Positions 1 through 3,978 of a stretch of 5,436 nucleotides of DNA are shown here, in pieces. This stretch comes from Thermoleophilaceae bacterium. GTDB taxonomy: Bacteria; Actinomycetota; Thermoleophilia; Solirubrobacterales; Thermoleophilaceae. The position numbers and the translations under genes are program-made. The notes under the pieces were generated by a model, which was not told the DNA's origin, ran no database searches, and saw only the letters and a program-made list of their open reading frames with translations. Every line of letters begins with the position of its first letter. The stretch's first letter is position 1. The stretch spans positions 1 to 5,436 of the forward strand of contig JACCYP010000068.1 of NCBI GenBank assembly GCA_013696425.1, read 5' to 3'.

Positions 1-777
1 CAGGAACACCAGCGGCCCGAGCGGGAAAACCGCCGCGAGCGCCCTGCTGGTGTTGCGCAGCTCGGAGCGGAACGTGCGGCAGCGCTCGCAGTTCTTCAGG
101 TGGCGGCGCACCGGCGCGGTGGTCTTCTGGATGCCCTCGGCCACCTGGCCGAGCTCGAGGCGGACCTCCTCACAGGTGAGCAGGCGCGACTCGGCGGCCT
201 CGGCGAGCGACACGCGCGCACGCACGAGGAGCGACTTCACGCTCGGCACGGTGGTCTCCATGGCCTCGGAGATCTGCTCGTAGGAGAGCGCGTCGATCTC
301 GCGCAGCAGCAGTGCCGTGCGCTGGGTCTCCGGAAGGGTGTTCACGTCGGTCACGATCTGGCGGAACTCCTCGCGCTTGTGCACGGTGTCCGCGGTGGTG
401 GTACCGCCGTCGCGCTCGAAGATGTCCATCGAGTCCTGGCCACTCGGCACCGGGCGGCGGAGGTGGTTCAGGCAGCGGTTGCGGGCGATCCGGTAGAGCC
501 ACGGGCGGGCGTTGATCGGCCGCTCGTCGGCGCAGATCGCGTTGAAGGCCGATGCGAAGACCTCCTGCAGCACGTCCTCGGCGTCCTCCTGCGAGGAGAG
601 CATGTGGCGGCAGAAGGCCAGGAGGCGGGACTGGTAGCGGTGAACCAGGGCCTCGAAGGCGCCATGGTGGCCGCGCCTGATCATGGTGATCAGCTTCTCG
701 TCGCTCTGCAGGCGGAGCAGGGGCGAGCGCCCAGCGAGAACGCTGGCGTCGGCGTGGTTTAGAGCGGAGGCTTCCAA
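1..777 (-). CDS. ECF RNA polymerase sigma factor with C-terminal zinc-finger (zf-HC2-like) domain, 3' partial
   Basis: This would redirect RNA polymerase to a dedicated promoter set. 259 residues are visible and the frame is open through the left edge, so the C-terminus is missing. Sigma region 2 is at about residues 41-108, with the core-binding motif DAEDVLQEVF (65-74) and the region 2.3/2.4 stretch RPWLYRIARNRCLNHLRR (91-108). Region 4 is at about 148-195, with LPETQRTALLLREI, then LSYEQISEAM and the recognition helix TVPSVKSLLVRAR. After region 4 come C202, H226, C230 and C233, the spacing of an anti-sigma-like zinc finger, and then a hydrophobic run (ALAAVFPLGPLVFL) that may begin a membrane segment. 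The start is a TTG at 777-775, chosen because the residues before region 2 (ASVLAGRSPLLRLQSDEKL) read as genuine protein and an in-frame TGA lies further upstream. The first ATG in frame is residue 32, too close to region 2. No clear Shine-Dalgarno sequence is seen. The family call is firm; the ECF subgroup and targets are unknown. Confidence 0.93.
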   Translation of the reverse strand, partial: MEASALNHADASVLAGRSPLLRLQSDEKLITMIRRGHHGAFEALVHRYQSRLLAFCRHMLSSQEDAEDVLQEVFASAFNAICADERPINARPWLYRIARNRCLNHLRRPVPSGQDSMDIFERDGGTTTADTVHKREEFRQIVTDVNTLPETQRTALLLREIDALSYEQISEAMETTVPSVKSLLVRARVSLAEAAESRLLTCEEVRLELGQVAEGIQKTTAPVRRHLKNCERCRTFRSELRNTSRALAAVFPLGPLVFL

Positions 778-912
778 GGTCTGTGTCTGTAAAAGGGTAG
801 ACGCGCCGAAGTTGCGCGCCTGCGTACATGATCAACGCCTGCTGTAAAGGGAAGTTGAAGGGTTCCGGCCCCCCACGGCGCTTGGTAATAGGTACCCCGT
901 CAGGGGAATTGG

Positions 913-948
913 TTGCCATTTGCAACGAATGACCGTTGTAAATGGCAA
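913..948. repeat. 15-bp inverted repeat, possible operator or RNA hairpin
   Basis: The arms TTGCCATTTGCAACG (913-927) and CGTTGTAAATGGCAA (934-948) are reverse complements except for one position (G922 against T939, which could wobble-pair in RNA). They are separated by six bases. The arms are AT-rich compared with the surroundings and no T-run follows on either strand, so an intrinsic terminator is unlikely. No gene ends here that would need one. A dimeric repressor site between two divergent transcription units is the simplest reading; the regulator is unknown. Confidence 0.6.
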
Positions 949-993
949 GGGTCTTGCAAGAGGGATCCACACTGCCCCGCCCGCATCCGGGCC

Positions 994-999
994 TATGCT
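994..999 (+). promoter_or_regulatory. Putative -10 box (TATGCT) of the tRNA-Leu gene
   Basis: TATGCT fits the actinobacterial TAnnnT pattern and ends six bases before G1006, the first base of the mature tRNA. A start seven bases downstream would fall on or beside that G. The -35 region at 16-18 bases spacing (around 970-977, ACTGCC) matches TTGACA poorly. The call rests on the -10 match and its position alone. Confidence 0.5.
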
Positions 1000-1005
1000 C
1001 GCCAG

Positions 1006-1090
1006 GCCCGGGTGCCGGAATTGGTAGACGGAGGGGCCTTAAAAGCCCCGGCCCCTTAGGGGCGTACGGGTTCGATCCCCGTCCCGGGCA
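1006..1090 (+). tRNA. tRNA-Leu (anticodon UAA)
   Basis: An 85-nt class II tRNA with all arms visible. The acceptor stem GCCCGGG (1006-1012) pairs with CCCGGGC (1083-1089), and the discriminator base is A1090. The D loop carries the usual GG (AATTGGTAGA). The anticodon stem GGGGC/GCCCC (1033-1037 with 1045-1049) encloses the loop CTTAAAA, giving anticodon TAA at 1040-1042. The long variable arm has stem CCCC-TTA-GGGG (1052-1062). The T arm ACGGG-TTCGATC-CCCGT spans 1066-1082. The long variable arm together with the anticodon identifies a leucine tRNA reading UUA (and UUG by wobble). The 3' CCA is not encoded: the sequence continues TCCCC. This is the same isoacceptor as Streptomyces bldA. Confidence 0.97.
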
Positions 1091-1091
1091 T

Positions 1092-1219
1092 CCCCAAGTG
1101 GTCCCAGGCGGCTGCAAACCTGCGCCCGGCTGCGTCATCGGTCCCTCGGCTTGCGTTCGCAAGCCTTCGGGCCTCTTCCTTGCCGTGCTTGGTTTTCGCT
1201 CGCCTGGGACCACTTGGGG
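1092..1219. repeat. 128-bp element with perfect 19-bp terminal inverted repeats and nested internal hairpins
   Basis: The left arm (1092-1110, starting CCCCAAGTGG) and right arm (1201-1219, ending CCACTTGGGG) are exact reverse complements over 19 bp. Further nested pairing continues inward: AAACC (1116-1120) with GGTTT (1191-1195), GCCCG (1124-1128) with CGGGC (1168-1172), and a central 7-bp hairpin GGCTTGC-GTTC-GCAAGCC (1148-1165). The element starts one base after the tRNA and ends two bases before the yihY-family stop codon, so it fills the convergent gap. It has no T-tract on either strand and no credible reading frame. It could be a two-way transcription terminator, a small non-autonomous mobile repeat (MITE/REP-like), or a structured RNA. 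The structure is certain; the role is open. Confidence 0.85.
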
Positions 1220-1221
1220 CC

Positions 1222-2166
1222 TCAGGCCGTGGCCTCTTCCTTCGGTATGTCCTTGGGCGGCAGCTGTAGGGATTCCTCGGCCGGCAGCCCGGCCTTCAGC
1301 TCGCGCTCGCGCTCGAGCTCGGCGTCGAACTCGAGGCCGAAGAGCAGCGCGAGGTTCGAGATCCACAGCCAGACGAGGAAGGTGATGATGCCGCCGAGCG
1401 TGCCGTAGGTCTCGTTGTAGGAGCCGAAGTTCGCGACGTAGAAGGCGAACCCCGCCGAGGCGACGATCCACAGCAGAACGGCCACGGCGCCGCCGGGGGA
1501 CAGCCAGCGAAAGCGGGGCTGGCGCACGTTCGGCGCGACGTTGTAGAGCGCGGCGAACATCGCCATCACCACGAGCAGCATCACCGGCCACTTGGCGATG
1601 TCCCACGCGGTCACGGCGACGTCGCCGACGCCGATCACGCCGCCGATCGACTGCGCGAGCGGCCCGGTCACCACCAGCGCCACGGTCAGCAGGGCCAGCG
1701 CGATCACCATCACGAGGGTCAGCGCAACCTGGGTCGGGCGCAGCTTCCAGAACGGCCGCCCCTCCGACACCCCGTAGATCGAGTTGGACGCGCGGATGAA
1801 TGCCCCGAGGTAGCCGGAGGCCGCCCACAGCGCGCCGAGGAGCCCGAACCCGAGCAGCGCGCCGGCGCCGCCCTTCGACTGCACCACCCCTTCGATCGGC
1901 TCACGGAAGGTCTCGACCGCCGAGGCGGGCCCGACGTCCCCCACGATCTGGAGCAGCGAGTCGGTGGTCTCGGGGTAGGAGCCGAGCACGCCGAGCAGAG
2001 CCACGAGCACCAGCAGCGCCGGGAAGATCGCGAGCACCGAGTAGTAGGTGAGCGCCGCGGCCCAGTCGGTGAGGTTGTCGTCCTGGAACTCCTTGCCCGT
2101 GCGGATGAGCACCTGCTTCCAGGAGCGCGTCGGCAGATCGGCGGGGCTCTCGGGTGTGGAAGCCAC
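1222..2166 (-). CDS. YihY/BrkB-family inner-membrane protein
   Basis: The product has 314 residues, about the usual length for the YihY/BrkB (UPF0761) family, polytopic membrane proteins once annotated as ribonuclease BN; their biochemical role is not settled. The family signature near the N-terminus is DWAAALTYYSVLAIFPALL (34-52). Six hydrophobic segments are seen at about 39-62, 101-123, 146-167, 195-211, 224-247 and 256-278. Family-typical blocks follow: YNVAPNVRQPRFRWLSPGG (208-226) and YGTLGGIITFLVWLWISNL (254-272) leading into GLEFDAELER (277-286). A charged cytoplasmic tail rich in Lys and Glu ends the protein. The start is set at GTG 2166-2164, six bases after a TATACC box, consistent with a leaderless transcript. 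An in-frame ATG at 2190-2188 would add eight residues, but it overlaps the divergent gene's start and includes the promoter box. Frame further upstream is antisense to the DUF4235 gene and is not coding. Confidence 0.93.
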   Translation of the reverse strand: MASTPESPADLPTRSWKQVLIRTGKEFQDDNLTDWAAALTYYSVLAIFPALLVLVALLGVLGSYPETTDSLLQIVGDVGPASAVETFREPIEGVVQSKGGAGALLGFGLLGALWAASGYLGAFIRASNSIYGVSEGRPFWKLRPTQVALTLVMVIALALLTVALVVTGPLAQSIGGVIGVGDVAVTAWDIAKWPVMLLVVMAMFAALYNVAPNVRQPRFRWLSPGGAVAVLLWIVASAGFAFYVANFGSYNETYGTLGGIITFLVWLWISNLALLFGLEFDAELERERELKAGLPAEESLQLPPKDIPKEEATA

Positions 2167-2172
2167 GGGGCG

Positions 2173-2180
2173 GGTATACC
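2173..2180. promoter_or_regulatory. Palindromic GGTATACC box, putative shared -10 of a bidirectional promoter
   Basis: The eight-base palindrome reads GGTATACC on both strands, giving a TATACC hexamer each way. Rightward, it ends eight bases before the DUF4235 ATG (2189). Leftward, it ends six bases before the YihY-family GTG (2166). Both distances suit leaderless transcripts, common in actinobacteria. No strong TTGACA-like -35 is seen on either side. Confidence 0.55.
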
Positions 2181-2188
2181 TTGCCCGC

Positions 2189-2467
2189 ATGGGAAAGCTC
2201 CTATTCATCCCGTTCAGCGTCCTCGGCGGCCTGATCGGCGGATTCATCGCCAAGAAGATCTTCGACCAGATCTGGGGCCTGATCGACGAGGAGGAGCCGC
2301 CCGAGGCAAAGCACAGGGACGTGCCGCTGCCGAAGATCATCGCCGCGGCGGCCCTCCAGGGAGCCATCTTCAAGGGCACCCGCGCCGTGACCGACCACGG
2401 CTCGCGCCGCGCCTGGTACTCGCTCGTGGGCTCCTGGCCCGGCGAAGACCGCCCAGAGCAGGAATAA
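2189..2467 (+). CDS. DUF4235 family small membrane protein
   Basis: A 92-residue protein recognised as DUF4235, a family of unknown function found mainly in actinobacteria. Residues 4-21 form a glycine-rich hydrophobic segment (LLFIPFSVLGGLIGGFIA), followed by KKIFDQIWGLIDEEEPP (22-38). A second, weaker hydrophobic helix (IIAAAALQGAIFKG, 50-63) leads to the family-typical end DHGSRRAWYSLVGSWPGE (69-86). It is probably an inner-membrane protein with two helices in hairpin form. The ATG at 2189 is chosen because homology-like sequence begins there and the GTATACC box sits just upstream; earlier frame-compatible starts lie inside the divergent gene. It is transcribed away from the YihY-family gene from the same control region. 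The role is unknown. Confidence 0.87.
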   Translation: MGKLLFIPFSVLGGLIGGFIAKKIFDQIWGLIDEEEPPEAKHRDVPLPKIIAAAALQGAIFKGTRAVTDHGSRRAWYSLVGSWPGEDRPEQE

Positions 2468-2483
2468 CCCCTTAACACGGGGT
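2467..2483 (+). terminator. Weak stem-loop after the DUF4235 gene
   Basis: ACCCC (2467-2471) pairs with GGGGT (2479-2483) around the loop TTAACAC, immediately after the stop codon. The stem is only five base pairs and no T-run follows, so termination is doubtful and read-through into the MCE genes 86 bases on is possible. Confidence 0.25.
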
Positions 2484-2568
2484 CAATCCCCAGAGCGCAA
2501 GTACCGGCGCGCGCTGCCGTTGCTCTCCAGTAGGTTCGATCGATTGAGCACCGAATTATGGGGATGGA

Positions 2569-3978
2569 ATGCGGAGAGTCAGCGGGGTTGGACGTGTAGC
2601 GGCAGTCGGAGCGATCGCAGCAGCGGTCGTGCTGGTCGCGATCGTTCTCTTCGGCTCCGGCGATGACAAGTACACGAACACCGCCGTGTTCCAGAACGCC
2701 GGCCAGCTCGTGAAGGGCAACCTCGTCCAGGTCGGCGGCGCCCCGGCCGGCACCGTCAACTCGATCAAGCTCACCGACAACGGCCAGGCGAGGGTCAAGT
2801 TCACCGTCGACGATCGCTATACGCCGCTCAAGCAGGGCACCCGCGCGGTCATCCGCCAGGCATCGCAGTCGGGCATCGCGAACCGCTACATCGATCTCCA
2901 GCTCCCGCCCCAGACCGAGAAGGGACGCGCGGACATCCCCGACGGGGGCGAGCTCGGCATCGACCAGACCGAGACCGCGGTCGACCTCGACCAGCTCTTC
3001 GACACCCTCGACAAGCCCACGCGCAAGTCCCTCCAGCGCTTCCTGAAGGGCAGCGCCCGTCAGTACGCCGGCCAGGGCAAGGAGGCGAACGCCGGCTTCT
3101 ACTACCTGAACCCGGCGCTCTCGACCTCGAGCAAGCTCTTCACCGAGCTGAACAAGGACCAGCCGACGCTCGAGCGCTTCCTCGTCGACTCCTCCCAGCT
3201 CGTTGGCACCCTCGCCGAGCGCCGCGACGACCTCACGAACCTCGTCACGAACCTGAACGACACGACGCGCGCGATCGGCGACGAGAAGGTGGCGCTCGCC
3301 TCGGCCATCGACCGGCTGCCGCCGTTCATGCGCCGCTCGAACACGACCTTCGTGAACCTGCGCGCGGCCCTCGACGACGTCGACCCGCTGGTCGATGCAT
3401 CGAAGCCGGTGGCGAAGAAGCTGCGCCCGTTCTTCGACGAGCTGCGGCCCTTCGCCCGCAACGCCCGCCCGACGATCCGCGACCTCTCGCGCACGATCCG
3501 CCGCAGCGGGCCTGACAACGACCTGATCGAGCTCTTGAGGTCGGCGACGCCGCTCAAGAAGATCGCCGTCGACTCGGCCGAGCGCAACGGCAAGTCGCGC
3601 CGCGGCGCCTTCCCCGAGGCCGCGCAGGCGCTCAAGGACACCTCGCCGATCCTCGCCCAGGGCCGCCCCTACACGCCCGACCTCGTGGGCTGGTTCGACG
3701 ACTTCTCGACGTCGGGCAACATCGACGCCCTCGGCGGCTTCCTGCGCTTCCAGATCTACTTCAACGGCCTCTCGGTCACCCCCGGCGGCCTGCTCCAGCC
3801 GCTGAACCAGGATCTCTCCCAGGCCGACGCCTTCAAGCAGAACGTGAACCTCGGGCAGTACAAGCGCTGCCCGGGTGGCGGCGAGGCGCCCGCGCCCGAC
3901 GGGTCGAACGTGTTCTCGGCAGCCGAGCAGCAGAAGCTCGACTGCGAGGAGAAGGCGAGGGCGACGAAGCTCAAATGA
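2569..3978 (+). CDS. MCE family protein (MlaD domain), first of a tandem pair
   Basis: A 469-residue MCE protein, expected to be a membrane-anchored lipid- or sterol-binding part of an Mce ABC-type importer. Residues 10-28 form a single N-terminal membrane anchor (VAAVGAIAAAVVLVAIVLF). The MlaD/MCE domain covers about 36-115, with FQNAGQLVKGNLVQVGG (41-57), the AGTV turn (60-63) and SQSGIANRYIDLQLP near its end. A long, mostly helical region follows (about 150-350), with repeated Pro-Phe turns such as LRPFFDELRPFARNARPTIR (285-304); such helices build the tunnel or needle in characterised MCE assemblies. The C-terminal part (385-432) has a hydrophobic stretch, GGFLRFQIYFNGLSV, and two cysteines at 434 and 459. 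The ATG at 2569 is the first in frame that leaves the anchor intact; the two ATGs just upstream (2558, 2564) are out of frame. The next gene overlaps by ATGA, so the two are co-translated. Confidence 0.93.
   Translation: MRRVSGVGRVAAVGAIAAAVVLVAIVLFGSGDDKYTNTAVFQNAGQLVKGNLVQVGGAPAGTVNSIKLTDNGQARVKFTVDDRYTPLKQGTRAVIRQASQSGIANRYIDLQLPPQTEKGRADIPDGGELGIDQTETAVDLDQLFDTLDKPTRKSLQRFLKGSARQYAGQGKEANAGFYYLNPALSTSSKLFTELNKDQPTLERFLVDSSQLVGTLAERRDDLTNLVTNLNDTTRAIGDEKVALASAIDRLPPFMRRSNTTFVNLRAALDDVDPLVDASKPVAKKLRPFFDELRPFARNARPTIRDLSRTIRRSGPDNDLIELLRSATPLKKIAVDSAERNGKSRRGAFPEAAQALKDTSPILAQGRPYTPDLVGWFDDFSTSGNIDALGGFLRFQIYFNGLSVTPGGLLQPLNQDLSQADAFKQNVNLGQYKRCPGGGEAPAPDGSNVFSAAEQQKLDCEEKARATKLK

Larger units (their letters stand above)
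778..1005. other. Non-coding gap between the divergent sigma-factor and tRNA-Leu genes
   Basis: This stretch is clearly richer in A and T than the flanking genes and has no convincing reading frame. It should hold the promoter of the leftward sigma gene and that of the rightward tRNA. Visible structures are the inverted repeat at 913-948, the palindrome CTTGCAAG at 953-960, a TATGCT box at 994-999, and, read on the minus strand, two related strings (CCCTTTACAG and CCCTTTTACAG) before the sigma start. A GGAACC string, which resembles an ECF -35 element, is on the minus strand at about 861-866, but no matching -10 lies at the usual distance. Confidence 0.6.

Noticed and set aside
100..762. 220-codon plus-strand open frame antisense to the sigma gene
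   Set aside because: The opposite strand encodes unmistakable sigma regions 2 and 4; this frame is the GC-bias shadow.
1092..1219. CRISPR or integrative-element attachment site next to the tRNA
   Set aside because: There is only one pair of inverted arms and no direct repeats or spacers. No tRNA 3'-end duplication or integrase gene is visible in the window.
942..1385. 147-codon plus-strand open frame over the tRNA and hairpin element
   Set aside because: It runs through a complete tRNA and an inverted-repeat element, then antisense into the YihY-family gene. The protein has no plausible composition.
170..1828. 552-codon minus-strand open frame
   Set aside because: It crosses the sigma gene, the gap, the tRNA and the YihY-family gene in the wrong frame. 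Its product is a low-complexity Arg/Ala/Gly/Pro string typical of GC-rich shadow frames.
2188..2478. Longer N-terminus for the YihY-family gene, starting at 2478
   Set aside because: The extra residues are antisense to the DUF4235 gene and lack family similarity; the YihY-family signature begins just after the GTG at 2166.
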